DNA of 64,000 nucleotides from Histoplasma ohiense (GCA_017607445.1 JAEVHH010000002.1:6044001-6108000), one strand, 5' to 3'. Numbered from the stretch's first letter, positions 10,697 through 23,264 are shown. The notes: generated by a model from the sequence alone, not told the origin. A program made the numbers and translations.

Positions 10697-12568
10697 ATGC
10701 TTCTGTCTTTACCTTTGTTGTTTATAGCGCTTAACTACTTGCTCCAAGCGGCCTCCGCTGGGCAGTGTCGGCCACGTTATGTTCATGTCCGGCATTTCGA
10801 ACTCGAGCTCACCTGGGGAAATGCATCTCCCGATGGAGTGGAACGAGAAGTGATTCTCGTCAATAACCAATTCCCCGGGCCTCAACTCAATATCGCCGAG
10901 GGAGATGAGGTTGAAATCGTCGTTAAAAACAGTCTTCCTTTTGAAACATCCATCCATTTCCACGGCATATCCCAGCATGGAACCCCGTGGTCAGACGGAG
11001 TGCCCGATGTTTCCCAGAGGGCTATTCAACCAGGAAAAACTTTCATCTACCGTTGGAACGCAGTCGATTATGGCACTTACTGGTACCACGGCCATGCCAA
11101 CGGCCAGTTGTCCGATGGTCTGTTTGGCGCGATTGTGATTAGTCCAAAAGATGACCGACCTGCACCCTTCCACAAAATTTCCGATTCGGAAGAAGAAGTT
11201 GAGAGGATAAGGAAAGCTATGTTGAACCCAAAGACGATATTTGTGTCCGATTGGCATCATATGACGTCTAAGGAATATCTCCAGGTCTCTTTGGATTCAG
11301 GGATCGACAACTTCTGCACTGATAGCGTTTTGATCAATGGGAAGGGATCGGTTATATGCAAGACACAAGACGAATTGAATAAGCTGACCAGACCGGATCA
11401 AAGAAATCTTCTGAAAGACGAGAATCTAACGGACAAAGGGTTTGTTTCTCACAACCAACTTGTTTCGCATATTGGAAATACTGACTTTTATTAAAGCTGT
11501 CTTCCTTTTTATATCCCTGCCGTCGTGGGTGATTTCCCCATCGATCGCAGTAAAGTCCCCAAAGATCTCTACTATAATTGCAAGCCGCATGAAGGACCAC
11601 GTGAAATCATTACCGTCGATCCCGATGACGAGTGGATAAGCCTCAATTTTATAAGCTCATCAACAATTGCCCGGTTCATGGTAAGCGTCGATGAGCACAA
11701 AATGTGGATATACGCTTATGACGGATTTTACATCGATCCCATTCTTGTTGATGGCGCTCCTGTCCCCAATGGTAGTAGAATTTCAGCGCTGGTGAAGCTC
11801 AGCAAACCGCGTAAAGACTACACGATACGCGTTGCCAATGTCGAAAGTAACCAGCTCTTTAGCGGATTTGCAACCCTTCGATATGCAGGCCAACAGGAAG
11901 GCGCTCCCAGCGAGCCAAGTAAACCCACCATCGGCTACAATGGGGTTAACCTGACAACGGATTTCGTGGCTTTCGACGAAACCAAATTCACTCCGTTTCC
12001 CCCATCCAAACCTGCTGCAAAGGCTGACACAACTTACAAATTCAATATCGGATTTGCCGGCGCGGCCTTTCGATGGTCTATCAGCGGGAAAGCTTCCCTG
12101 AACACCTCTCGAGACATCGAACCAGTTCTCTTCGATTCTCACGGGCCATTAGCAACGAATAAAGCTCTGACATTCCCAACCAAGAATGGTACGTGGGTGG
12201 ATCTAGTTCTAGTGACCGGTGGAAATTTCAATCCTCCGCATCCCATACACAAGCATTCGCACAAAATGTACGTGATCGGTAGGGGGCAAGGACCCTTCCA
12301 TTGGGAAACTGTTGACGATGCCATCAAAGAGGTTCCTCAGTTCTTCAACTTGGAAACGCCACCATTGGCCGATGGCTTTACATCACCCCCTGGATCAGCT
12401 CAAGATCCGTCCTGGGTGGTTGTTCGGTATCAAGTGACTAACCCAGGAGCTTTCCTTCTACACTGCCATATCCAGACGCATTTGTCAGGAGGGATGGGGG
12501 TTATTCTTCTGGATGGATACGATAAGCTACCCGAGGTGCCGGTCGAGTATTTAACTGCAGAGTTTTAA
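10697..12568 (+). CDS. Secreted multicopper oxidase (laccase/ferroxidase-like)
   Basis: Two exons (10697-11439 and 11497-12568) give 604 residues; the 57-nt intron (GTTTGT donor, TTAAAG acceptor) joins codon GG/C. The start at MLLSLPLLFI is followed by a clear signal peptide ending about residue 22 (QAASAG). All four copper-ligand clusters are present: His87/His89 in IHFHGISQHGTPWSDG, His131/His133 in TYWYHGHANGQLSDG, His496/His499/His501 in HPIHKHSHKMYVIG, and HCHIQTH at 570-576 with Met581 as the likely axial residue of the type 1 site. Three cupredoxin domains and full length indicate an active enzyme that couples oxidation of phenols, pigments precursors or metal to reduction of oxygen to water at the cell surface or outside the cell. 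The sequence is closer in style to fungal ascorbate-oxidase-like or pigment-associated oxidases than to typical lignin laccases, but the substrate cannot be read from it. No FTR1-like iron permease is adjacent. Confidence 0.92.
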
Positions 12569-15500
12569 CCGGAAGGACTCCTTAGGGGACGAAGCGCTTG
12601 ATGGACATCTAGTTTTTTGCTTTGCATCCAATCAACTTCATTTCATTTGTATATATAATAACTATGCACCATTTTTTTGTATCTAATACCACGCATGACA
12701 CTTCGCAACTTACTTGAGGCAATATCTAAATTTGAAGAGTCTGTTCCATTTGGGCTCAGGGTGAAGGACTGAGCACAAAAGCAGATGAGAATACCCGCAA
12801 ACGTGAGAAGCATATATGTTTGGAAGACCATCTAATTTTTTTTATTTGGAGATTTATCTGCTCAGAACTGAGACGGGTTTACTTCAATCTCCACCAACCC
12901 TGCGTATAAAAAACAACATGTGAAAAAAAAAAAAAAAATTTTTATATACGAAAATAGTTTTCCCATTTCTGGAGAATTGTTTCTAGGCGCATTCTGTTCA
13001 GATGCACCTTTCTTTTCATTTAGGAATTCCATCTGATAATCTGTTTCCGTATTCCGGAAGACCCCCCATCGCCCGGACAAAATATCGCCTCATTCTTTCT
13101 CTCTAGTTGCCCATTTACCTTCTATCAGGAGAAACATGGGCAGCTTCAATGTGACCCGCCATTATCCGGGAGCTTATCTAAGGCTAATTGAACCCTGAAA
13201 CGCAGTTTGTGCAACCCTGAACTGTATAAACCAACTCATTTCCCAAGTGATGATTACCATTTCTATTCTCATTGAATGTTCGGAACTAGCGCGGACCTCG
13301 CTGCGCCAAAAATGTAACGTTCTGCCCTTGGGAATGATGGTGACTTTCCCCCTCTATCAGGGGGGATCTCACCTAATCTACCACCACCCATGCACAATGG
13401 ACGTGCATACTAGTTTCCTTTTTCCACGGATCTCACCTCTCTTCTGGTGTTGGATTTGCAGGGGCTGTTGTTTACCGGAGGTCATATATATGGATATGTT
13501 TTTAAAGCGCGCTTTCAGGATAAATATCTATGTTCACAAATTGGTATGCATCACCTAGACAGTATCTGGCCTATTTAGTCAAGACTACTACCACTTACAA
13601 TTCCACATGGTGGCTATCATTTTACACAACCTCACTGGCCACATTTGCGGGTTGAAAGTAATGCATGAGCGATGGATCCCTTCATTGCCATATGTGAAGT
13701 GTACATGGCTATCTGATTGAGGGCAAGGTGGTAGGGGGAGTGGCTGGGCCTTGATATCATTGGCTGGCTTATGATCAACAACACCCAGGGAACATAGTTT
13801 GGAATAGAAGTTGTGTGGAGCTCTAGAAGGACGTACTGTCGACAAATCTCATGTTACCGCTGCTGGGAGGCCAGAGTTTGCGAGACCAGCCCAGTCATTT
13901 GCGCAACATGGAATTTCCTATGGTGATTGGTGATCTGCTTCCACGAAATATAAGCGGTGATGACTTTGCATGTCGTGTTGGATTTCAGCTCTGAAGAGCT
14001 ATGGCCCGACGACTTGTTTACAATCCGTGAAAGAGAGGATCCTCTGCTCTGCATACAACTGGAAAGGATAGTACCACGTTCGCTTCGACTTCAGGAGGTA
14101 AACCTCTTCTCCTGGATTCATATGATCTTGAGCTTATGCAAATTGGTTGAGGGGAAATCAGGGAATGACAATTTGTACACCTCATAGTGAGAAGGACGCA
14201 TTTGGTCGACCCCATGTGTAGCTGGTTGGATGATAGATCGGGAATTTCGACTTCTGATGGCTGCAAGTCCTCAATCAACAACACAAAAACAATGGAAGTC
14301 TAGTAGAGTCTTGAAAGGGCCAAAGCAGCAATCGGACGAAGAATACAGCCACCAAATATCAAGCCACCAGTTGACCCGGGCCGATGTTAAAGCGGCCACA
14401 GTTCTTGAATCATAAGTTCTAACTGCGCTTCGAGCTCAAGCTGGGATTCTTGAGACCGACACTTCCAGACTGTTGAGATAAGAGTCTCGTGGTATTTGCT
14501 CCATGATGACGCGCGGCCATTACGTACAAAAAGGCACCTGGCTTTCGTACTGGAATGGAGGTGCTGTCAGTGAGAAAGCTCATTTGAGGCTGTCCTTTGT
14601 CAAGTTAGCCAAGGCGTTGGATTCTAACCATGAAATTCTTTGAGATAGGAACACGAACGGTTCACCGATCGGACGGCCGCGCGGTAGTCTTGGGCCGAAA
14701 ATAGTTAGGAAGTGGCGGAGAGAGACGCGTGTGATTGATGACAAGGTTGTTAGGTTCTCCATAGAGGCTTCCCTTGCATTTAAGCATTGCAAAGACGAAG
14801 ATTCACTTAAAACAAAGGCGAAGAAAGGATTCCGGTCAAATATATTGTTTGCCGATCTAGTCACGAGAGTGAACTTTCGAGGGCGTAGTGTGGTACAACG
14901 ATTCTATCCAGAACCACAAGGTTTGACGTTGTCAGGCAGGGTAGCAAGATGGGTTTGAAACATTGCGCAATAGTCTGCCGATAATGAAAGAGAGTCAGGG
15001 TTGTCAGGGTTGTCAGTTTGCTAAATACCCTTTTTAGCCACTCGAATCCAAAGCTGTTCGATGGAGGGTCGAAATATTGAGCTCTGATCAGAAACTCTCG
15101 TACAACTATGTAAAAAAATGAAGAGGAGAGCGGGGTGATTTAAGAATGCTAGCTGGGCGCCAGTGCTTGACTCGAAAAGAAAGCATGGTTAGGCAATAAC
15201 ACCTTGACACATGCTTGACTTGCTCGGGGTTAGTAACAAGTGAATGGGAGAGTAAGATGAATGAGGTGTTGGGTTGGTTAGTTAAGAAAGGCAGCTTACA
15301 TACAGGACAATGAGGCAATCCAGCTGGCCGCACAAAGGCAAAGAATTATTATAGAGTTCGGCACACCGACGGGTCGGGATTTGCTTCTCCCTGTTTTCAT
15401 TTCCACCCCCCCAAACAGTCCAGCCCTGTTTCCACGACCTATGCGTCCTCTAAACATCCTCTAGAATTTGATTTTGATCCTTTCTCAAAAGGGAGACAGG

Positions 15501-16893
15501 CATGAGCCACATGACGCCCATTACGGTGTACGCCTCAGGGGATTGGGCGTGGCAGCTGCCACTACTATTGAGAAAATCCCCCGCGGGAACAGCCAATCCA
15601 TGGAAAGGCAAACGGGGGGTTACAGGGGTGAAAAGTCAGTCAGCGTACTACTGAGTAGGCTGAATCCACCTGCTTGGAGCTGGAACCTCCTGCGCAGACA
15701 CGATTCAGCTTCATGCAGGATAACGATGCATGATGTATGTATCCTTTGACCTGCTGTTGCAGGAAGAAAATGGCCATAACTACGGAGTAGTATCATAGTA
15801 ATTTGACCACCACAATTCCACGGGTGAGAAGAACTGTTAGTTCAAGTGGCTAATGCAGGTCTGACGCACTTGGCGAATAATCAACAGAAGAAGTAAGAAT
15901 GAAGAAGGATGAAAAAAAAAATGGGTATAAAACCAGAAATGAGATAATCAGAGAGGGGATGGGGTGGGGGAGGGAATCGCGCGCCCGGGAGTTGATTGAT
16001 TTTGATCATTGTGCATATGCAGGAGCTTGGTTGCTCCGATTCACGGTCTGTTGCGTCCGACATGCCATCTCTACTGCGTATTCGAATGGTTATTCCGGCG
16101 GGTTATCAGGTTGCAGTTGTCACTTTTTCGTACAACATGCCACGTTTGCGGCTCCTTCTTGCTTGCACCAGCGTTGATTGAAAGATGCTATTGCGGATGC
16201 ATGCAGTAATGCTGCAACAGCAAGGACTTTGCATACTTACATGACACAGGCTGGTCTGGGAGTTTCAACCGCGCTATTGGAAATTGAGGACACAGCAGAT
16301 GGGAAAGCCAATTGGCCAGATACCATGCCAAGCTCACTGGCGCTCCACTGAGGGACAGTAGTCCGAAGGCAAGCATTTTGTCTATTCACCACATGGTGAG
16401 ACATCCATGGCCCAGTGGGAGGGGATGTTTTCAAGGATTTGACCATGTAGAGACCCAGAATGGTGGAATTGGGCCCGTGCCTCGGCATTATTATTTTGGT
16501 ATTTTGGTTTCGTGTGCGAAGGCTCGTCTCATCATGGGGTCAACCAGATTGTAGATTTGTCTCCTCCCAGCAGAATCCCAATGTACCGTGACTCCGTGAG
16601 CAAGAAGGGAGGTTGGGTTTTGTGGTGCGTCGATCGATCTGGATCGCCAGCCAAGCAATAGCTGCCCGTTTCCCCGCGATAATTCACACTGGTGGGTACG
16701 GCGTTTAGTTCGCTGATACATCGAGAAATGGGGATACCAGTCAGCTCAGTCATTTACATTCCATTCCCCCTTGGTCAAATCTGTAAACGTCAACGCTCAG
16801 CGGTCCACTGTGGGTTTCCTAGCGATTGCTTGAGGGAATAACCTTGTCCTCTCCCTGGATATTGCTTTACGCTGCGTACTTTCTTCATCCTGC

Positions 16894-16949
16894 GTTTTCT
16901 TTTTCTTTTTCTTTTTCTTTTCTTTTCTTTTCTTTCTTTTTTTTTTTTC
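16894..16949 (+). repeat. CTTTT-type pyrimidine microsatellite
   Basis: A run of TTTTC/TTTC units ending in a T-tract; simple sequence with no coding content. Confidence 0.9.
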
Positions 16950-16994
16950 ATTTGGCCAGGTGTATGCGGAGAAGAGCTCTATTAATAGTTGGCT

Positions 16995-17026
16995 CAAATG
17001 GTCCATTCAATTGAATTGACCATTTG
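16995..17026. repeat. Near-perfect 32-bp palindrome
   Basis: The arms CAAATGGTC and GACCATTTG are exact reverse complements and flank the self-complementary core ATTCAATTGAAT. Fifteen of sixteen base pairs match. No gene overlaps it. It could be a dimeric protein binding site or a short cruciform-forming sequence. Confidence 0.85.
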
Positions 17027-17133
17027 CCCATGTCCCGGGTTCAATCAACTGCGCACCTCCAGGCTCCCGGCCCGTCATGAAGTCGCGGTTTACTTGGGCT
17101 CAAAGTGCTCTCGAAAAGGCCCAGCCGCCAGGG

Positions 17134-17166
17134 GACTCAGCGAACTCAGCGAACTCAGCGAACTCG

Positions 17167-17199
<33 letters not shown>

Positions 17200-17205
17200 T
17201 CAAAA
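17134..17205 (+). repeat. 9-bp tandem repeat, seven copies
   Basis: Seven full copies of a 9-bp unit, three close to AACTCAGCG and four close to GACTCGGCG, followed by a partial copy. The unit length is a multiple of three, so any open frame crossing it shows a three-residue repeat, but no gene is supported here. The two sub-types are grouped, which suggests stepwise expansion. Confidence 0.9.
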
Positions 17206-18124
17206 CTCAACAGGGAAAAGCAAGGACGGGGCACCAAGGGAGAAGGGAGAACTCAGTGTAGTGAGTGGAGACCCCGAGCTGATCAGCGAGTGGCTGCCAC
17301 TGTGTGCCGGCGCCTGGGCAACTGTGGGGCGGCTGGCCGACTATGTAGGTTGCTTCTTGGCGTCGGGCTGTCAATGTCGAGGCCATCGCAACATCCATCG
17401 CGGGCTCGTGAAGTTGCTCACAACGCCTCCAGAACGGCGAAGTCCCCGACGGTGAAAAAGGGGGATGCCCACGGAGTCAACAGGCGTAGCCAACTCAGAC
17501 CCCTATTTATAAATCCTGGGCCGTTAGCAGCCCTGTTATCGTGCCCTCGTCCAGGATGAAGACTGAGGAATCCCGGGTCCAAGCTGCGCTCTTGCCCTAC
17601 GCCTCCCTCTCCCTTGATCGCTAGTAGGTTTTCAATTCGAGCCTTGACTTTGCGCTGCTTTCTCATTTCCATTCCCGTTATCGATATAGCTGCCATCTCT
17701 TCTTATCGAGTCGCCATGGAAATGTGATTGGTAGAGTGGCTGCATGTCCAGGCTGGATTACTCTGCAAACCCTCAGCTTTCTTCTGATCTTTCCCCAGAT
17801 CTCCAGCATTTAATTGCTGATAAACACAACATTTTTCGTCTTCTTCGTGATTCCAGCCTGCGCTTCTTTGATCTATGACTTCACTACACTGATTTCTTCA
17901 TGGGTTTGTTCGATTATCCTTAGGCTCTCTGCCGCCTGTTACTACCATCTGTGCTGAGTCTTGTGGTGTTGATATAAATCATCCATCGAGTTCTCTGTAT
18001 GGGTATCAATCCAACATAGCAATCCTGTTCTACTATTAATTGTCCTATTGTTTTGTCACAATATTTGGTATTTAATTTTTCAGATCATTTTGCTTTTGGA
18101 TCAGATCAGGATAGACTAGCCGCC

Positions 18125-21100
18125 ATGGAAGGAAGCGGGCCCCCTTCACCGAAACAGCCAAATCTTCCACCTACAAGCCCGGCTCTCCCTTCAGAGCCAA
18201 CACCGAAGAACATCCCTCAGCCAAAGGCTAAAGGCCCAAGAAGACGCACCAAAACAGGCTGCCTGAGTAAGTTTGGTTTGGGGCAATGTCATCAAGGGAA
18301 TAGACACCAAGACACAAGCTTACTGACCCACCCTAGCATGCAGGAAACGTCGTATCAAATGCGGAGAGGAAAAGCCCACATGCAATAATTGTAAAAAGTC
18401 GAAAAGAGACTGCGAGGGATATGCCCAGCGTGTGATTTTCAGGAACCCCGTTGGGCCCATGTCCCACATGGGACACGGCCCAATGCCCCCGAACTATCCC
18501 CATCCGAGGCCCGGTGCAGATCCTCTACCGTTCATCCGTCGTCCTATAGGTTCAACCGCATTACCAGAGGAAGTTTCTGCAGCTCGACAGTCTTTCATTC
18601 CGCTCGCACCTCGTCCGGATGAGTACAATACTGGTGTTGTATATGATGAATCGCAGTTTGCGTCGAACCTAGAGTACCAACCTGGGCATGCGCATCCTGC
18701 CGAGCAAAGCGGCCTGAGTCTACAGGACTACTATGCTCAGTCATATAATTTTGAAAGCGTAGAACAAACTGCCTCACCTCATTCAAAGCAAGCACAGCAA
18801 GTTAACCTGAATCCCGAACCTTCCCCTCAACAGTTCCTTCAAGACAACCTCTTGGACCAGCGCAGCCAACCTCCGATTAGCCCCAAGCATACATCGCGCC
18901 ATCAACCTCAAATACAAACCCAATCAGGATCTCCCGTGAGTTTTTGCTGCGATTGTCAACCTAATAACATGCGTCTAATATTATGTTAGCGCGAGCAGTC
19001 AAATATATTCGCCTCCCCTCAAGAGGCGTACTGTATGGCATATCTTTTGATCCTTTCATCACGATTTGCATATTTATCTAACAACACATCTGCAGACAAT
19101 CCACAATACAGTACGCATACACTCGAAACACAGTCGTCTGCTAATAATTATGCGCCAAGCGACTTATACCATGATGCTGGTCAACCAGCGAACTTCTATT
19201 ACGAAGAGGAAATTGACGATTATTACGATGTCGAAACCGATGAAGAAATGCAAATTCAAACTCCTCATAATTATCCTCAGCCATCCGAACCACCACCAGC
19301 CGCCACGCAGCAGCAGCTAATTCATCCGCTCCGCTCCACGACTGCTTTCTTAAACGATGAGTCTTCTCTGATGACATATATACCTTCCCCTTTGGCATCC
19401 CCCCTTATGGATCCAGAGGTGACAAGAATATTCTGTCATTTTATCACTGCTGTTGCACCAGTGCTATCCATATTTGAAAGGCATCCAGTGAACCCGACAG
19501 TACTTTTATCTGCGTCACCAGTCCCAGCCTCCCAACAGAGCCTATGGACATACACCGTACCTACGCTTGCACTGAGGAATCAAGGCTTGCTTCAGGCAAT
19601 TTTGGCTCTAAGTACTCATCACATCGCGAAGATACAAGGATTATCTCTCACGGCATCATTTCGTCATTACCACTACGCCATACGTCGTGTTTCCAAGGCC
19701 GTCAAACTTCCGTCACGCCGCAAACAGACGGCCACACTTGCCGCAACGCTGCTTCTCGGCTTTTATGAAGTCATGGGTGCTGAGCACTCGAAGTGGAATA
19801 GCCATGTGGCTGGGGCTTCTCATCTCATCCAGGAATGCGATTTCGCAAGAATGACAAGAGACATCAGATCAATGAGAGCAAGGCACAAGCAGGAGCATAT
19901 ACGGCTTTCGCAATCGATGCCGTGGTTGGGGATAGGCACCTCGTATTTAAGCAGCCGCTTCGAAAACGATTTGTTCGCGGACAAGGAAGCTGATACTAAC
20001 GATGTCCTTATTAGTAAAATAATGGGTCGATCCGTTAGCTACAATGATTTCGGGGATGTCGTCACCGAGTCCGAAAGCAATCTAACGGCCGGCGATATAG
20101 ATGACTACAGGATTCGGAGTGACCTGTATTGGTTTTATGCTAAACAGGATGTGTATCAAAGTATGATCAGTGGGAATCAGTTATTGTATGTTCAGCCCAA
20201 CCATGTTGTGCAAAACCCCCTCCCCAACCCTCCCCAAAAAAATAAAAAATATAAAACAATATATATAAATTAAAAGGAAAAATAATAATATTATTCACAC
20301 CTTCTTTTTGTTCACAGCCTACCATTTAATCGATGGGGATCATGCCCACCTAGATCAGGAGTGGGAAAACTTGATGCTGTTTATGGATCCAACGATCACC
20401 TCTTATTGTTGCTTGCGCGAACGACGGACTTCGTCACAAGGGATCGCGCCAGAAAAGTGCAGGTAAGAAAGCAAAACGGCGGGCAATGGCGCCCACCATC
20501 GGGATTCTTCCCGCCTGGCATGGGTCGGAGTGGGCCGCCCAGTTCGCAACATGGTCTGGGCACTGGGATGCCCGCACCCCCCGGACCACCGCAAGTGCCG
20601 CCAATGGCCGCTGCTGGCATAGCACCTCCAGGTAAACAGAGGGAAAACAGTCCTCCTATGTATGGAATGGTCCCAAACACAGGACCTACCCGCCTCCCAT
20701 CCGGGTTTGCCGAAACATCCCATCAATCTCCATCCTCGAAATCAGATAGCGAGAACGTCGATCTCGAAACGAGAACGGCAAGAGCAGAAGCCGAATGGAA
20801 AGAAATCGTCGCAGCCTACGATGCTTTTGAAAAAGCACTAGGACCAGGATATAACCCCCTATCAGCCGACAGCGCCCCGCCGATTGCCACGCCTTTCGGC
20901 CCTGCCCTCCAATACCGTACGCATACCATCGCCTGTGTCTGGTCTCTATTTTACACTGGCCGCATCATCCTCGAAAGAGCACATCCGAGCATGCCACCAG
21001 AGGCCATGGTGGCCGCGGGTATCTGCGCATTCCGCACAGGCCAGTTCGCAAATAGCATTGGCCGTATCGTTGCTGGGATCTACTACCCGCAACAATTTGA

Positions 21101-21512
21101 TGAAAACACAGCAAGCCTCATCCCATCGCTCTCTGCGGTGCTTACAGAACTCATGATCCCTCTGTTCTTTGCAGGCGTACAATATACCGACGCCGCCCAA
21201 CGTGGGTGGACGATTGCCAAACTACGCAACATTGCGCGATTGACAGGCGGCAGTTCGGCAACAGCGGTTGCGTCCGGATGCGAGACAGCATGGGTAAAGG
21301 CTTTCGAAGCTGGAGGCGGGGCCCCGTACCAACGTACAATGAACCGTATGGCTCATATCGATAGAGGACAGGGAGAAGTGTCGCTTATGCCCAATGACCA
21401 GAGGAAGTTTGTCACAGTGAATCGGTCTGCGTCGTTGACGTGGGCTATGGGGGTGTTGAGCTTACAGGGCGATTATTCGAGGCCTGATGAAAAGGAGAAC
21501 GCGGGTCTGTGA
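18125..21512 (+). CDS. Zn2Cys6 fungal transcription factor
   Basis: Five exons (18125-18266, 18337-18935, 18990-19032, 19096-20185, 20318-21512) give 1022 residues with every join in frame. The zinc cluster is split by the first intron: Cys46, Cys49, Cys56, Cys63, Cys66, Cys73, spacing C-X2-C-X6-C-X6-C-X2-C-X6-C, with the basic segment RKRRIKC. A Pro-rich N-terminus and PRRRTKTG precede it. A long Gln/Pro/Tyr-rich linker (about 90-290) with an acidic patch EEEIDDYYDVETDEE follows, then a fungal-specific regulatory domain from about 300 (DPEVTRIFCHFITAVAPVL, LALSTHHIAK, LLLGFYEVMGAEHSKW) to the C-terminus, broken by a Pro/Gly-rich insert near 640-700. The 43-nt third exon is unusually small. 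The fourth intron is A-rich (132 nt). It is a DNA-binding regulator acting in the nucleus; targets cannot be inferred, and no obvious target cluster adjoins it. Confidence 0.92.
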
Positions 21513-22463
21513 GGAGTTTGCATGAATGGGGTGTAGAGGGTGGGGGTTGGTTACCCAGAATACAGTGTCCAAATACGCATATTTTATGATGCTCGTTATT
21601 GCTCGGGATGTTGGCAGTGGTGCAGAAATGATGTGCATACAGTCCAATTCTCGGATCTTGTTAAGAGGTACTTTACTTCTTGAGCTTTGATGACACTCAT
21701 TTATAATGATCGTATCGTTTAGGACGTAGAAACGTACAACTCTTAACAGAATAATAGAATTTAAGCCTTTATAAATCTCATTTTTCGTGCAAGCATTTTT
21801 TCAAAACTCAAGTTCTCTCCTTGCCGCGCAAATCTTTCCTTTTCTTTTTCTTCTTTTCTCCCACCAAGATTTCTGGCGCAACTACGAGTCTCTGATCGAC
21901 AGGGTGCGGCCGATCGACTACGGTCCCTGCGCCAGGTTGCTCCACAAATCTGAAGTGGCCGTGACATGCTACCAAGCTGCGCTTGTTGATCCCCCACAGA
22001 TGACAGATGACAGGTGACAGGCCCAACACGGCGCCGATGGTGACATATGTACGGCCTATGAAGGCTCTCTGGATAGTTATTAGTGGAGCAATTCTGTGGT
22101 ATTTTTACCAGGACTCTGCCCCTAGAGATGCGGCGATGGATATCACTTCCTTCTTCTCTCTTCCCAAGAAACAATGTGATCCATGATGTATCCATGAATG
22201 CAGGAGTTTTCTCTTCTTGCAGTGCAATTCAGGTGCTTCCGATCGAACTTGGTTTGTGTGTGGGTTTGACTTCCCCCTGGTCCTTTCGGTGCACGATACA
22301 GTACACTGCCTATGGTTCTCTACATTTTCAATTATTTACAGTGCCTTTATTCCCCCTCCATCAATTAATTGGTGGGTACATACCTGTAAGACGACGAGGA
22401 GACATCGTCTGGGATTCGCATCCTTCCGAAATATCTATCGCACGTAATCAAGCAGCAGCAGCC
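21513..22463. other. Spacer between the Zn2Cys6 and four-TM genes
   Basis: No gene is supported. It should hold the 3' end of the transcription factor transcript and the promoter of the four-TM gene. The frame of the latter is open upstream to 22083, but the ATG at 22464 has a good context (GCAGCCATGACC) and starts the hydrophobic part directly. Confidence 0.45.
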
Positions 22464-23264
22464 ATGACCAAACCGAGCACCATCTTTCTGGGCCTGCGCA
22501 TCTCTATCACTGGCGCCATTGGTCTCGGATGGGCAACTGGGGTCTTATCTTCACCGGATACAGGCCCGTTTGCCGAAACAATCGGGATATGTTCCGTACG
22601 TTAGAGTCTCCCCCTTTCCCCCACAATATATACCAAGGCGCCACAGACAGCTGATCGATATAATAAAACCAACAATAAAAAAAAAAAAAAACAAAAAAAA
22701 CAATCGATATAGTTTTCCATCTCAGCATTATGGTCCTTAATAGCACTCAGCTTAAGCTTCTTTGTCGGAAATGACCGCATCCACCCGACCGTCGGCGTCA
22801 CGCTTGATTTACTCCTGGGGCTGTTTGCTGTCGTGGGAGGAATTATTGTGTCCATCTCGCCGTTCTCCGATGCGGATTGGATCGATTGCAGTAGGGGCCG
22901 GTGGACCTCCATCTGCGGGAACCCTGCGGAGAGGAGTTTCTGTCATCTGGCGATTCTTTGCGGCCGCGTTTTGCTTCATGAACGGGTGAGTAAACCCATA
23001 ATCGAGCGTGCTCTCGTCTCGTTGCATCTTTTTTTGTTCCTTGTTTAGGGAGAAACGGAAGAAAGGGGAAGATGTATATATATATATTTACGCCAAGCAT
23101 AAACATACTGTGTGGAATCGGATCTAACAAGGACAATTTAATTGTTTGTCATTGACAAAAGGCTCATCCACGTTACTTTCCTCGTCTCCGCGTGTCGGTC
23201 ATGCCTTCATCAGCGCCGGAAGGCTGAAAAGAGGCTTTCTGACGATGTCGAGTTTAAGACATAG
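22464..23264 (+). pseudogene. Small four-TM membrane protein, frame broken in one loop
   Basis: Exon 1 (22464-22595) encodes MTKPSTIFLGLRISITGA with a first TM span and ends GICS. The intron (GTACGT donor, GATATAG acceptor) joins exon 2 at 22713: FSISALWSLIALSLSFFVG (TM2), then LLLGLFAVVGGIIVSIS (TM3). Past about 22860 this frame becomes polar and Cys-rich with no fourth helix. The frame one base further on carries GVSVIWRFFAAAFCFMNG, and across a GTGAGT...AAAAG intron (22986-23161) it continues in frame as LIHVTFLVSACRSC plus a basic tail, stop 23262-23264, giving the missing fourth helix. I infer a single-base frame slip between about 22857 and 22905; no GT-AG mini-intron of suitable phase explains it. 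The slip may be real gene loss or a sequence error. Function unknown; the shape is that of small fungal four-TM proteins. Confidence 0.6.

Larger units (their letters stand above)
12569..18124. other. Gene-poor region of 5.5 kb
   Basis: No conventional gene is supported on either strand, which is unusual against the density of the rest of the window. Open frames are all short and have no recognised domain. It contains an A-tract (about 12923-12939), a duplicated GTCAGGGTT at about 14994-15011, a CT-rich tract, a 32-bp palindrome and a 9-bp tandem repeat listed separately. The right end must include the promoter and 5' leader of the Zn2Cys6 gene. A possible small secreted protein start on the minus strand at 12831 is discussed as a finding. 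Confidence 0.45.
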
